A stretch of DNA of 64,000 bases from Cryptomeria japonica (lineage: Eukaryota > Streptophyta > Pinopsida > Cupressales > Cupressaceae), in assembly GCF_030272615.1 (NCBI RefSeq), contig NC_081410.1:254865533-254929532 (forward strand), given 5' to 3'. Each line of letters begins with the position of its first letter. The first letter of the stretch is position 1. Positions 12,565-24,883 of the stretch are shown here, in pieces. The notes under the pieces are model-generated. The model worked only from the letters and a program-made list of their open reading frames with translations. It was not told where the DNA came from and did no database searches. The position numbers were made by a program, and so were the translations under genes.

Positions 12565-14060
12565 TGTGTGCAGGAAATGAGGGAAACATAAATGTAAAAG
12601 TCCGATTCAAAAAGGCCCACACACCAATGAGACTCTTGGTGCAAGTTATAGGAACTATACTGAAATAACTCAACTTCCCAAGGAGTGTCTCATTGTTCTC
12701 TATCTCACAGGATCCTTGAATTCAATGTCTTTTCTCTTAGATCACTAAGCAAAGTGACTTAGAAATGACAACTCCAGGAATGAGTGATGTTTGATTATAA
12801 GCATGAATTCATTCCTAGATATGTATGCTATTGAATCTATGGTGATTAAGATAGCATAAAGATGATGATAAGATTAGATAATTATCCTAGCAATAATATA
12901 CTAGTCTAACATGGATATTCTATGATATTAGAATGCTTCTAAATGCTTATTAAGATGATTTATCAAAGAGAGATAAAATGCTTAGTAATTAGACTATAAG
13001 TTTTGATACATGAAACTTCTATATCACTAGCAAAATGACTATAAGTTTGATACACAAAGATTTCTATATCAAAATGAGAGAATGAGAGCTCTATTTATAG
13101 GGAAAATAGGGCAATGGAAGGTCAAGATTGGATAATCTTAATAATGGAAAGAATTGAAAGTTAATCAATCCATATTCACAATTATTACAAATGAAATGGT
13201 GACAATTGTCAACAAGAGGTTGCTTGAGAGGAGATGAAATAAGTATTAAATGCTTGAGAAGACATGAAGGTTACCTTAGGAGGTAAGGGTTAAGGTTAGG
13301 TTAGGGTTATCCATTGGATAAAGCTTTTACCCAAGGGGTAAACTCTTGTGCAAGGGTTAAAGAAATTACGAAGGTTAAAGCCATGAATGCTTGATGAGTC
13401 CCTTGGGTTAGATGAGGGTTGGGTTAGAGAGAAAGTCTCTAATAATGCAAGAAGGTTGAGTTAACCATTAATGGCTATGTAAGAGCCTTAAATGGATTGG
13501 AAGACTTTGAGGGTTAACTTGTTGAGGACATAAAGCCTTTAATGGTTTTCAAAGACTTTGGAGGCTTTGAGAAGTGACTTCTCTTTGCTTAGGATTGTGA
13601 CAATATTTAGGAGATGGATTAGGCTAAATTGGAAGTGATTAGAAGAATCTAGAAGGGGTTAAAGAGCCAAGTGGGAGATGTGGGAAAATGCAAGTGGAGG
13701 GAAAATGATTTTAATTAAAGTAAAATTACTTTATTTCAATCAAATAGATGCAACTTGCATAAATACAAGTGGGGGATTTAAATAAATAAATTAGATTTAT
13801 TTATTTGCAAGGATCAATTTAATCAAATGTAAATTTAATTAAAAAGGGAGAAGGGGGAATTAATTAAATAAAGTGATTTATTTAATAAAAAGGCTAAAAA
13901 AGGCTTAGGTGAACTTAATTAAATAAATTGAGTAATTTATTTAATCAAATAGATGAATATAAAGAAATTAATTAAATAAAATTTAATTAATAGGAAGAAT
14001 GCGGTTTAAAATGAATATTAAATATTCACTTAGGAAAGTGGTCAAATTTATATGTTTACA
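12565..14060 (-). mobile_element. Minus-strand LTR (gypsy/Tat-like), about 1.5 kb
   Basis: On the minus strand it starts TGTAAACATATAAATTTG at 14,060, directly after a polypurine tract, as a 3' LTR should. The U3 part is rich in AATTAATTAAATA, as in the LTR of the Tat-type element at 50,433. A clean TATA box sits at 13,091-13,100. Further on, the word AACAATGAGAC occurs in both LTRs. The left end near 12,565 is estimated from a CA end on the minus strand (..CTGCACACA) and could be off by tens of bases. No partner LTR lies in the window. Confidence 0.6.
13091..13100 (-). promoter_or_regulatory. LTR TATA box
   Basis: The minus-strand sequence CCCTATAAATAGAG is a near-consensus plant TATA box within the LTR. 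It would place the transcript start about 30 bp further left. Confidence 0.65.
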
Positions 14061-14074
14061 TTTTGCCCCTCTTT
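14061..14074 (-). other. Polypurine tract next to LTR
   Basis: The minus strand reads AAAGAGGGGCAAAA immediately before the LTR start TGTAAAC. Polypurine tracts prime plus-strand DNA synthesis in LTR elements, so this marks a 3' LTR of a minus-strand element. Confidence 0.6.
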
Positions 14075-14768
14075 GAAGTGACGTGTGTGCAAATGTTGAT
14101 TCAAATAAAATTTGCCGAATATGATGTTTGTGTCAAAATGTCGATATAATACCCCTAATTTGATGAACGATATTGATGATGCCCCCTCGGGAGATGAATC
14201 AAGATTTTAGTAAAAAATTGTCAAGTTGATGAGCGTTTTTGGAGTAATTGCAATTTGAGAATATTGACTGTGTTGAATGCAAATTATTGATTCATCTCTC
14301 GAAAATGATGTTGATAAGGTTAAAAATGAAAAAGTGAGGAAAATACATGCTCCACTTATTAAACTTGTTGATTTTACCCTATAAAAAGGAAAAGGGTGAT
14401 TGTAAAAATATCATTTGCACACTTGTCTCTTTGCGATTGTGACATTTGAGCTTTGATGAAGATGATGGGTCCATATGCTTCACACTGATTTGAGCACGTC
14501 AGGTGACACTAGAGACCCATGCATCGCCTATGGCCCACCAATAAGTGGTCGAAATCTCTCCTCGTTTTTGATTAATTTTATTTATTTTGAGCAAGTTATC
14601 AATTTTTTGGTCAAAATTTAGCAGGTTAGCGCGTAGGTTAGGTCACCCAGTGCATACGATAGACATGTTAGTGCATAGGGTTAACCTAGGTAGGTTAGCA
14701 TCTAAGTAGAATTTGGTAGCACACAAGGAGGATAGGTTAGCGTGTAGAGAGCTATAGCGCATAGGGTT
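14075..14768. other. Subterminal spacer of LTR element with GCGCGTAGG words
   Basis: Non-coding spacer between the polypurine tract and the solo LTR insertion. From about 14,620 it carries degenerate repeats of the type GGTTAGCGCGTAGG, GTTAGTGCATAGGG and ATAGCGCATAGGG. They resume at 16,290-16,440 on the far side of the solo LTR, so they predate that insertion. Confidence 0.55.
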
Positions 14769-16283
14769 TGATAACTCAATGATGAACGGATATTACAAAC
14801 CTGGTACTAAGAGGGGGGGGTGAATTAGTACAGACAAAAATACAGTCCTAAACTGGTTTGACAATAGATACTTCAAATGACTGGCAAGCAGTGACACTGG
14901 TTTGAAACAGAGTGCAACTGGCAAAGCTAAGAATGACTGTGACAAGCATTAACCGATTACTCACTTAGCTTTTCACTCAACTCAAGACTACACTACCATT
15001 TCACCCTTATGCATAAATAGGTAATCTATCATCAGATCATAATAACAACTAGCTCAACATGTTTTATTGACAGACATAAAACACAGAACCATCATAAGCT
15101 TGACATATAATAGGAAAGCATCACAAGATAAAAGCATCACACATGACACACATATTTTTCACGTGGAAACCCAACTGGGAAAAACCATGGTGGGGATGAA
15201 TACCCACAAGCTGTTTTGAACTCTTTAGAAGTCTGCTCTGTTAGGAGCCTTGTCTGGTTAGAGACATTACAATAGGTTCTACTAGGAACCGATCCTGTCA
15301 AAGATCACCTGGTTAAGGGATGGCTACAATACTCGGTTAAGGGTTAAACCCTGTTAAAGGTTACCTTGCTAGAGGATTTCAAGAACTCAATAGCTAAAGG
15401 ATTTTGAACTCAATAGCTTTGAATTACCCTATTAAAGGATTTACAACAAGCCGGTTAAGGCTACCCTATTAAGGGATTTTCCAACTATTGAGGTGGTTAG
15501 AGATCAACAGGTATTACAATGATCTGGTAACAACACTCAATGCCAATGCAGATCCGCTTAAGCTCCTCTTCACCTTCTACACTTACACTTTGTAGGTATC
15601 ACTTCTCTCCTTTTGGTCTAGCAAGAATTACGTATCCCTTCTCTTGGATACACACACACAACTTTTGCCAACAACCTCAGAAAGAGACACAACATCTACC
15701 TTATAGGAAAATAGATAGGTCGGTAGCATAAACCCTAAACCCTAAACTTGTTAGGTTAAGGAATTCAAACGGTTCAATCCTGACCGTTGAGAATACTCCA
15801 TTAATTGTAAGAGTCTTGATCCAATCTCAAGACATTCTCCATCGACCATTTTCACCAATTTCATGGCGGCTAATAACCCATCACATGTTATCACCGTTTT
15901 ACAGACTTCGCACATTCCCAAGGTAGATAGGAACAATCTCCTTCATGCAAGATCCTTCACACACACAAGGCTAACATGGCAACATGATCTGTTCTTCATT
16001 ACAATGATAACTCATCACACAATGTCACCGGTTGAGCCACATAGGCTTGAAGCACTTCAACCGGAAATCTTGAAGTTGAGACTACCAATCGGTAGTCATA
16101 CAATGCTTCCATGTGCCGGTTCCCATCACCATATGCCAGTTCACCTTGAACAAGCACACCGCTTCACTTAGGCACGAATGCCGGTTCACAGTGTTATGCC
16201 AGTTCTCACCTCTTTAGCATATTGACATCAATGACAACATACAATGTCATTATGTCCTCATACCAGTTCACATAATGCCAACG
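14769..16283 (-). mobile_element. Solo copia-type LTR
   Basis: A 1.5-kb block related to the LTR at 40,573-41,978. Both share a TACTAAGAGG-G-run-TGAATTAGTA segment and a conserved U5-like block (near 15,160: GTGGAAACCCAACTGGGAAA). The left end starts TGATAACTC and the right end is CCAACG, where CCAACA is expected. The flanks are GGGTT (14,764-14,768) and GGGTC (16,284-16,288), a 4/5 match consistent with an aged 5-bp target duplication. The surrounding GCGCGTAGG repeats continue on both sides. No internal region is present, as expected for a solo LTR left by LTR-LTR recombination. Confidence 0.7.
15215..15490. repeat. Degenerate GGTTAAGGGAT / CCTGTTAAAGG repeat inside solo LTR
   Basis: Words such as CTGGTTAAGGGATGG, CGGTTAAGGG, CCTGTTAAAGG and CCTATTAAAGGATTT recur at intervals of roughly 20-40 bp. 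The same kind of repeat is found at 41,030-41,230 in the related solo LTR and at 25,890-26,110 in the copia LTR, so it is a property of this LTR superfamily. Confidence 0.6.
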
Positions 16284-17030
16284 GGGTCTACATAAAGGCG
16301 CATAGGATAGATTGGGTAGCGCGTTGGGTAGTTTAGTGCGTGGGGGAATTTAGCGCGTAGAGTATGATTTCTAGTGCATTGATGAAAAAGGATAGTGCAT
16401 GAGTAGCAACTTAGTGCTTAGGAGCCCTGGTTTAATGCGTAGGGTCCAAAGTTGATGAAAAAAGGATGGAAGAATGCACCATGAGTCAAATAGATTAGAT
16501 AGATGTCGTAGATGTTGATATGTGTTTGTTGATTATTCTGTTATGGTTCCTGAGCCAATGTGAATCCTACTTTTTGATGATGTTTGATTTCTGATATGTT
16601 GGTGTAGGATGATCTGAGTCTTGCTGTCAATATGAATTGCTGCCAAGTTGATTGATTTTTGATGTGGATCTTGATTTTGAGTTTGATATGGATCTTTTAT
16701 TTTGCCTTTTGAGTTACTATCCTATATGAGTCCCGCTTCTCGATTTTAGATATGATTCCTGAATTGATGCTTTTGATATGGGTCCTGATGTTGCTTGCAT
16801 TATGAGTCCTGATTTGATGCTTGCGTTATGAGTCCTGATTTGATTGCTTGCGTTATGGATTTTTGATGTTGCTTGCGTTATGAGTCCTGATTTGATGCTT
16901 GCGATATGGATCTTTGATTGCTTTCTCGATATGGGTCTTGATTTTTGATATGGGTCAGATTTTCGATATGGGTCTTGATTTTTAATATGGTTCAGATTTG
17001 TGATTTCTCGATATGGGTTTGATAATTAGA
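16284..17030. repeat. Spacer with GATATGGGTCTTGATT repeats
   Basis: After the last GCGCGTAGG-type words (to about 16,440) comes a degenerate tandem array, clearest at 16,735-17,030. Its words include GATATGGGTCTTGATTT, GTTATGAGTCCTGATTTGA and GATGCTTGCGATATGG. The same array in shorter form lies at 38,574-38,640, just upstream of the PMD gene. This suggests that 14,061-17,030 is the equivalent spacer of a second copy of that element. Confidence 0.6.
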
Positions 17031-17909
17031 GATTACTTTAGTGGCAAATATTCGCCAATGGTGAATTTTTCACGTTGACGACCTAGGAAATGGTGAATAT
17101 TTTGTACCGACTGGGGGTGGCCATGTCACCAGAACATTATCAATTTTCATCAAATTCATGGCTCGATCACCATATGTTTTATGTAATTAAATCTTTTTAT
17201 GTGAGGATTTCACCAATACAATATACGCTGGACACATGGTAAATTTAATTTTTTTGCCTACACTCTCCGAGGTTGCCTTAATAGACGACCATAATCCGCC
17301 TATAGGCATGTGAAGATTTTTTAGCCAGGAGGACCCAATTCACCTGACATTTTGCCGACACGTGTCTCCATTCACCCCAACTTTTTCCAACTATATTGTA
17401 TTTGCCAATTATTTGGATGACCCATAATCGCCTCGAAAATTACATAAGTTGTGTTATAGTTACGCGGGATTTGCCAAATATTTGTATACCATATAAAATT
17501 CCCATGAAATTTTCCATATAAGGATTGGTATAAATACATGCAAAGATTAGATCTATCTCAACACAATCTGGTGGGTTATAGGCTTTGAATTCTAACCAAT
17601 AGCGAAGTTTCAGACCAAGGAAAATCATTGTTGTTGACTGCATTGGTGACTGCTAGTGACCTAAAGGTGAGCGATCATATTTTTGAAGTGTTATAATATT
17701 ATTCTAAATTTATCTATATTTGTTTGCACTGTTGAGTTCATTTTTATTCAGTGGCAACCCGTCAGTGCCAAGTAGTCAGCCGAGACATTCAGACCTCAGA
17801 CATCTAGATTGTAGGTCGTAGGGCCAATGAAACATATATTATACTCTATAGTCTATTATTGCTTCTTCAACAAATTGATATTTTTTTGGTAGCCTCTATT
17901 TCGTTAGAA
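17031..17909 (+). other. Leader sequence upstream of hAT transposase
   Basis: Non-coding sequence that starts where the GATATGGG array ends. It carries several TTTGCCAA-TATTTG words (near 17,050, 17,400 and 17,470). TAGTGGCAAATATTCGCC near 17,040 could be a hAT-type terminus, but I found no matching inverted copy to the right, so the element end is not established. Confidence 0.35.
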
Positions 17910-20525
17910 ATGTTGAACACGAAGAAGGGTAGGAAACTTGAAGGTGGGGAAGGCCATGAGAGGCCAACAAAAGGAAGAACGTTGTCTTTGTACTTTTTGG
18001 AAAAGATTGTGGTGAAAATCAGGAAGGTACATCATCATAAGTACAAGTACAAAATTCGCAAACTACACCACATGTTGAAGATAGCGGCAAACCTGATATC
18101 TCAGATCAAGATGATCTTGAAGAAGATTATCTAGTAGATGCCCAAATTAGCCGGAGTGATATAGTTGACTTGGGTGATAATGCCATTGATGATAATGCAC
18201 GGAAGGGGAAAAGAAAATCCAGATCAAAAAAGGATGAACCACAATCAAAAAAGGATTGGGAGTGGAATATGTCAGTGAGGAATTTTCAAATTAATTGGGC
18301 ATCAAAGTATCCATTCATTGAACCAATGGAGAATCTAATTGAAGGTGATCCTCAAATAGAATGCAGGTGTAAGATTTGCACTTGGAAACATAACAAGGAA
18401 ATTAGGCTGTAGCTAAAATTTGACACCATAGAAAAGCATATGGGTAAAGTTTATGAAAAAGAAATGATAGATGAAGTTTAAAAATTAGTGATAAGATGGA
18501 AAACAAAGGAGGAATGTAAGCATTTGAGGAATGCCGAAGAGTATTATTTAAATGAGAAAATACAGACGAAGCCTGCTGAAGTTAAAGGTTCTATTGAAGC
18601 TATTTTTGGAAAAGCAATGCAAATAGAACAACTGGGAAAAGCTGTTCAGTTAAGTGTTGTTTTTTATATTTTGAGCAGAGGGCGTGCTATGAAATATTTC
18701 CCATCAATTAGTGGTTTATTACACTCTTTGAAAGTTCCTAACTATCCTAATAGACACTGGTCAGTAAAGAGTGGATTGGAATGGGCAAGTTGTCTTGCTG
18801 AGGTTGAAAAAGAAGATGTAAAGGAAAAAATAAGAGAGTAAAACTTTATTGCATTTTCTTTAGACGAAGTTACGACAATAGACAATACTTCATGGGTATG
18901 CATGCATGTTTATACTGTACAGAACCATGCCTTCCAACCTTATCTACTACCTATTGCTAAAATGAAGGAGAGTGCGACAACAGAAAATTTATTTCAACTA
19001 GTAAAGAGAAGTTTAATTGAATATGGAGGTATGGATGACATGACGGTTGTCAAAAAAATTGCGTGTGTTGGAGTAGATGGAGCTTCAGTAATGGAAGGTC
19101 ATAGGAACGGTCTTTGTACAAAGATTGAAACTTCATCTGCACCGTATATTACTGCAATTCACTGCATGGCTCACAAAATGAATCTAGCTTTTGGAATTGT
19201 GAGCAAGTATGCTTCGGTAAAAAAAATGAAATTTTAATCAGAGAGCTCTACTCACACTTTTGTTGAAGTCCCAAGCGATTTATGGAATTTCAACACTTTG
19301 TTGATGGAATAAATGATGGGAACAAGCTTCTCAAGGATAATGATACTAGATGGATCTCTTTGGATGGTCCAGCCCATCGAGTTTTTGCATAATATCCATC
19401 CTTGATTGGACTAATTCACACAACTTGCGATGAATCAGAGCAACCGAAATTTCCTGACCTTCTTCAAAGGTTAAGTAATCTAGAGACACTCTTAACTTTA
19501 GTAGTTGTTCTGTCCATGCTAGAGGAAATGAGGAATATTATGAAGGTTACCCAAAAAAGAGCTCTGTATATTGGAGAATATTCTACGCTGCATAAGATGA
19601 CATGCATGACCCTCGACAATCTCTATCAAAATCAACCAACACTATCTGATGGAAAATTTGTTAAGTGGCAGACACTCACAGATTTGAATAATCCTGATAA
19701 CTTTTTACAAATCGGTGCAAACGGGGAGGAATGTGTCAATATATGGGGAGTTGAGATACCAATGTACTTCTATGCCATGGTCGACCCCGAGGAACTAGGA
19801 AAGCACCCCAAAAAGCAACTAGCAAGAGTTACAAGGGAAGATTTCTACAAGATTGTTGAGACTGTAACTATTCTATGAAGAAAATTGCCTATGATCTTTC
19901 CTCACAAATTGGAAGTAGATTCCCTCCTGACAACCTACTTGAAGCCATGTCTATTGTGTTTCCTTAATATTGGAGCCTCAACAGTGCAGTTGATTTTTTA
20001 AATAAGCTACTGACTTTGATCAAACAATTTTGCATATCCAGAGAATTGAATGGAGTGACTATAAATGGAATACTAGATGAAACTTGTCTTCGAGAGCAAT
20101 CATCTTATTTTTCATACACTATGAGAGAACAATACGGCACAATGGAGAACCCCTGCGAAGAGGGATCGGTAACAAGGCTTTGGAAATATATAGCTGAGAA
20201 CGTAGCGTTGCATGATTCAATGCCAGAATATTTGAAGCTTGCTGATTTATGTCTTACGGTGATATTGGGTTTGGTGGAAGATGAGAGAGTTTTCAATGCT
20301 TTGGGGTTCCTAAAATCAAAGCTAAGAAACAAACTAGACAAAAATTTGGAAAATTGCTTGAGGCTCTATACATCTAGGCATGATGTCCACACTTTTCCTT
20401 ACGATATGACACTGCAAATCTGGAGGTCCAAATGTGAAAGAAGAGGTTTGGGCAACACTTCAAACCAAAGTTCCATTGGGACTATTGACTCATGTACTGG
20501 ACCTACTGGTAGCATTGAGATGTAG
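17910..20525 (+). pseudogene. hAT superfamily transposase, broken
   Basis: Cut-and-paste DNA transposase remnant. In order: a Lys-rich start (MLNTKKGRKL), an acidic stretch, a BED-like zinc finger near 18,360-18,450 (CRCKICTW then EKHMGK), the first catalytic Asp in AFSLDEVTTID (codon at 18,863), the second in VGVDGASVMEG (19,076) with the typical HCMAHKMNLAF following, and a C-terminal dimerisation domain at 20,220-20,400 (LKLADLCLTVILGLVEDERVF then ALGFLKSKLRNKL). It resembles the plant 'zinc finger protein 862-like' group. In-frame stops lie at 18,410, about 18,479 and 18,839. Frameshifts occur near 18,030, 19,240-19,400 and 19,880-20,016. It is not functional as it stands. A MULE is unlikely given the hAT dimerisation block. 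Confidence 0.85.
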
Positions 20526-23187
20526 TTCAATGAAGTTATGCAAACTCAGAGTGAAGAAACCACAGACAAGAATCAAGAAAGTGCTGAATTTGATGAGGAT
20601 GAATGACAACTGTAAGAGATTGGTATTTATTAATCTTATTACTCTATCTCATAATTCATATTACAAAAGCATAAATTATTATGGTTGATAACTTGATGAT
20701 ATTTTATGAGTCTGTTAACTTTTTGCAATTAGAATTTAATATTGATTTGTAATTTAATTTTTCAACTTTCTATTTCTAGATTTAAAATAGCATAATAAAA
20801 GACCATAATGTGTTTATTGATACAGAGATGTTTATTTAGACATGTTTGAGAACTTAGATTTTCATTAATTATTTAAAAATACAGTCATATGATATAATTT
20901 ATTCAATAGTAATACACCAATATGTGTGATTCTCCATGCAAAAGTCAATACAAAGTTTTAGAACCCTTTGCAAATGACCCTGAATTCCCTTTTATAGAAG
21001 CAAGGGAGCAACAATAGCTTCAGGTCAAATTGCAACATCTGAAGACTCAACATCAAAATCACAAACTTAGCATAGATTTACATGGCCATCACATGCCAGA
21101 TTAGCAATTTAACAACTGCTACATGTCTGATGTCTCCTGTTCAAAAGACAGAGTTCAAATGTAAATATTAATTCAAGCCATGACAAATTAAATATAGATA
21201 ATAGCAGTGCCCAAAACCTAGTAATCAGAAATAGAGAAATGCAGAAATGTTAAAGCTTGGGAGAATTTGAGAATACAAATTTACAGGTTGAAGTTTTGCA
21301 CCGTGCATCATAGATTCATAGGCTGGATTAGAAATTTAGCAATAGCAAGTGCTGGTTTTTTCCTATTCATAAAACACAGTTATTTCAAGTGATGCCAAAT
21401 TCCAAACAAAAAAAACATAAAACCTTGAAATTAAGAGTAAAAGAATAAAACTATGCAATACATACTATGATTCTTTTATGTGCTAGTTTTTTTAGGGTGC
21501 TCCCTTCTTCATCTGATGGAAGGTCAATATTCTATAAACTATGGAAATTCAACTAAAACTTTGATGCAAAGAGTCTTGGAGCTAATCTTATTCACCTTCT
21601 TGTCTTTCTTGTCTCACTCAACCCTCTAACTCCTCAAGCCCATCCAATGGTACTTGGTAGGGGTTTTTCTAACTAGACATCCAAGGTATAATCCACTTTG
21701 GCTTACCTCCAAGGTACAATCACTGTTCTCACACAATCGACTCTTCCTATTGAGGATGCCACCTCAATCTCTACACACCACTTCTAAGGCTCCAACAACT
21801 TCTACAAAGGATCACAATACACCAACTCATTCTAGGTGGGAAAAGTGAACTTAAATAGGGTCTTTGATGTCTTTTATGGGTTTGAGAACCTTCAAACCCA
21901 TTGCCAAGATTTCTTAACCTCTCTTGGTCTCTACCGGCTCCAAATAGGCCTAATACTATTAGCCCTCCTATGACGGTTTTCAAGACTTAGTTTGAAATTT
22001 TCCCACACAAGGAAATAAATAAATTGAATATTTGAGTACCCTTTTCAGAGTTATAAACAATACTGAAGAATTTCATCTGGGTTTTCCGTACACATATGGG
22101 AACCAAAACTATCCTATTTTCAAGGGTTTAGGCCTACCCGGGTGACTTACAAATTTGGTCTTATAACTCTTCACCAATAAATATCATATGCACAAATAAA
22201 TTAAATATTATTTAAGGAAATTCAAAGGGCTTTCCAACTATGTCTCAATTTTGGCTCCACCAATCCATATGTGCTCTTAAAAGGCACATCTCTTGCTGTC
22301 TTGGACTCACCAACTCCTAGTTGTGAGCCTAGGGTTTCATTGTAGCTCCTCCACAAAGGCCTGCAAAATCACACAACCTATTATAAACCTATTTACAGAT
22401 CCTAACCTAGCATTCCACATTATTACAACTGGTGCCATCAATGGATGCTCAGGTTAGAGCCATTTTGCCCTTAAACTCTACTTTGCAAGGGTTTTACACC
22501 TAGTCACAGAGAATGGATTAGATCTCTGCAACTAAACACAAGTAGACTTGATAATATACCTTGATAGAAATAATATTCAAAAAACTCTCATGCCCTGCAT
22601 TGAGATACTTCTGATAGGTTCGTACTGGACTATACAATGCAACAAAAAAAAACAAAGAAAAGTGTCAAAACGGTGAAAAGACAAGATTTCTTCTTGCAAC
22701 AAAAATTGCTTTTGCATTCCAGATCCTCCAACCCGTAAAATGAATTTTTTTTTGGATTATTTTCTCATAAATGAGTTGGTTGAACCAACTTTTCAATGCC
22801 AACATCCAAAAATGCAACTTTCACAAAATGTTGCAAAATGTTTTTCAGCAACTTTTACATTTTTGTCACTTAGGATGCAACTTTGCATTCAAGTATATTA
22901 CAAGGCTCCCAAAGGCCCTCTAAGAATACTAGAAGACCTAAAAAAAACAAATTAAACCCCTATTACATGATGACTCTATTTTAGATTACTACACCTATGA
23001 TCAACATCAACATCACAACTTCCTAGGGTATCAACATCCTGAACATATCAAAGCTTGGACAACTCAACCATGACTTCACTGAGTCTCAAATGGTTAGTCC
23101 ATTATTAAAAATTGAAAAACAACAAAAAAACTTAGAACAAACCAAAAATTCTTTCTTGGAGTGATGTGTGCCCTGCACCAAACTTCG
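20526..23187. other. No gene seen; possible LTR-like sequence
   Basis: About 2.7 kb without a convincing gene on either strand. The hAT right terminus should lie in the first part, but I could not find it. Positions 21,600-22,450 have the mixed composition of retroelement LTRs (for example ACTGGTGCCATCAATGG near 22,430), without identifiable ends. TGCAAC words recur at 22,640-22,900. Confidence 0.4.
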
Positions 23188-24883
23188 TCAACAATCCATA
23201 TTAGAAGAGTGACTTGACATCACTATTTCACCCAATACCGCATTCAGAGTTGTAAATGGTTGGATGAATTCTAGAAAGCTTTGGGGAGTTGTGTTCTTAG
23301 GAAGAAAGTCTAAATCAGACTTCATTTTTATCTCCATTCTTTTTTTGTAAGCTTCTTTTCCAATGAATTTATTTGATGGGTCAACGGTCTTCGACAAACC
23401 AAGTTTAATCAAACTAGTTTTCTTTTCTTGCAGCTTCAATATCTTTTTGCCATATTTATCCATAACTTTTGATGTTTCCCTTAGTTTTTGGCATTTTTGA
23501 AGGATAGATGATGTCTTAACTGTGGCATGAATGTGACTCTTAATTCCCTTGGATGCCAAGTAGCTGTAATTGGTATTTGTAGACTACTTGCAAAATCTGT
23601 TTTGTCATATCCTCTTTTGAATAAACATGTATTCTCTTCTCAACGTTGCCTTTGATTTTTATATAAATTAATCTCAGACTTTCATTCAATTCAAACCATT
23701 CACACAACTTGTTACTCCTTTGTATTATTTACCGCCAAATGTTTTCTTGTATATACTTCATTGTATTTTTCATATTATCTTTCAATCTATCCTCCAAAGT
23801 TTTAATTTTATCATTTGCATTGTGCAGGTCTTCTTTCATTTGTGCACATTTTTTTCTTTCTTCCTCTACTTCCTCTTCCAAGTGTTTTTCTTTTTCCTTC
23901 TCATGATCCAATAGGTCCTATGTTTTTCTTATTTCGGCAGCATCAGAATCATAAATTTTATATAATTTTTGAAAACTAGCTCTTTCCTCATCAAATTTTT
24001 TACTACTTTTAGCCAGTTTTTCTCTCAGGTCCTTCAATTCTGCATCCATCTTTTCCCACTCTGCAATTTCTATTGCAGAGCCCAAATTTTTTATCCTTTT
24101 CTGTAAATCATTGCACTTGTTATCTGTTGCTTTCCTCTTTGATTTTTCATTTTCCAGGTCTGCCTGTAACTTTTCTATTTATTTCTCCAGTTTATTTTTT
24201 CTCTCTCTCCACCTTTAGCAGTGAAGTGTAGACCACTTCATTAGTCCTTTTTGATACACTAATTTTGTCCACATTATGTACTTTGGAAAAATCCATTTGG
24301 AGGGTGCTAACTTGAAATTCAGAGGGATCTATCTGACTGTGTGGTAGATTTTTATCTTTAGTTGGGGGCACAACAACCATAAACTCCATCATATCTTTGT
24401 GTGGGTCATATGTTGGAAATACCATGTTCCTTGTAGGCTGTTTGTCTAAAACTTCAGTCAGGGCAACCCTATGAAATGCTCTCTTTTTTTCTTTATTTGC
24501 ATTTGTTGTGTGTTTAAATTTTTCATAGTAATCACAAAATTGAAAATCTGGGCTTGCTGAAGCAATTGAATGTTTGAAAGGTGACATACGAATAGCAGAG
24601 GCTCTAGTTCCACTTATGCCTGTGGTTTTAACTAATGTATTACTAGGATTACCAATAACCATTCCTGATCCTATCCCATTGGCACTTTCATGTGTAGTTT
24701 TTATAATATTTTGAGGTGTGTGATCTAAAGCTATAAATGATTGATTTGTAGTGTTAGTGGCACATGATATAGGATTCTGAATAGTATGAGTATCTACCAC
24801 TAGTGGCCTCTTGCGCGAGATATTTTATTGTTGCCCTTGTCCAACACTAAGACAACTAGTATCAGTAGTAGTACCCATGCCAA
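23188..24883 (-). pseudogene. C-terminal part of unrecognised G-patch/coiled-coil gene
   Basis: This is the continuation of the gene at 31,667-33,943, separated from it by the copia insertion. Removing the element plus one 5-bp duplication puts the two halves in the same frame, reading IGGVGMGTTTD across the join. The segment holds a Ser/Thr-rich linker, a conserved-looking block (24,192-24,800; e.g. RNMVFPTYDPHKDMMEFMVV), then a long charged coiled coil (23,711-24,190; e.g. EKEKEKHLEEEVEEERKK), then a basic tail ending ..SSHSSNMDC before TGA at 23,188. Stops and frameshifts occur at about 24,820, 24,180, 23,915, 23,710 and 23,560-23,600. I do not recognise the family. Confidence 0.6.

Noticed and set aside
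13280-13312. Interstitial telomere at GGGTTAAGGTTAGGTTAGGG
   Set aside because: The units are irregular (TTAAGG, TTAGG, TTAGGG) and lie within an LTR; not a telomere array.
17031-17060. Left terminal inverted repeat of the hAT element (TAGTGGCAAATATTCGCC)
   Set aside because: No inverted copy was found between 20,525 and 23,187, and no 8-bp duplication, so the end cannot be fixed.
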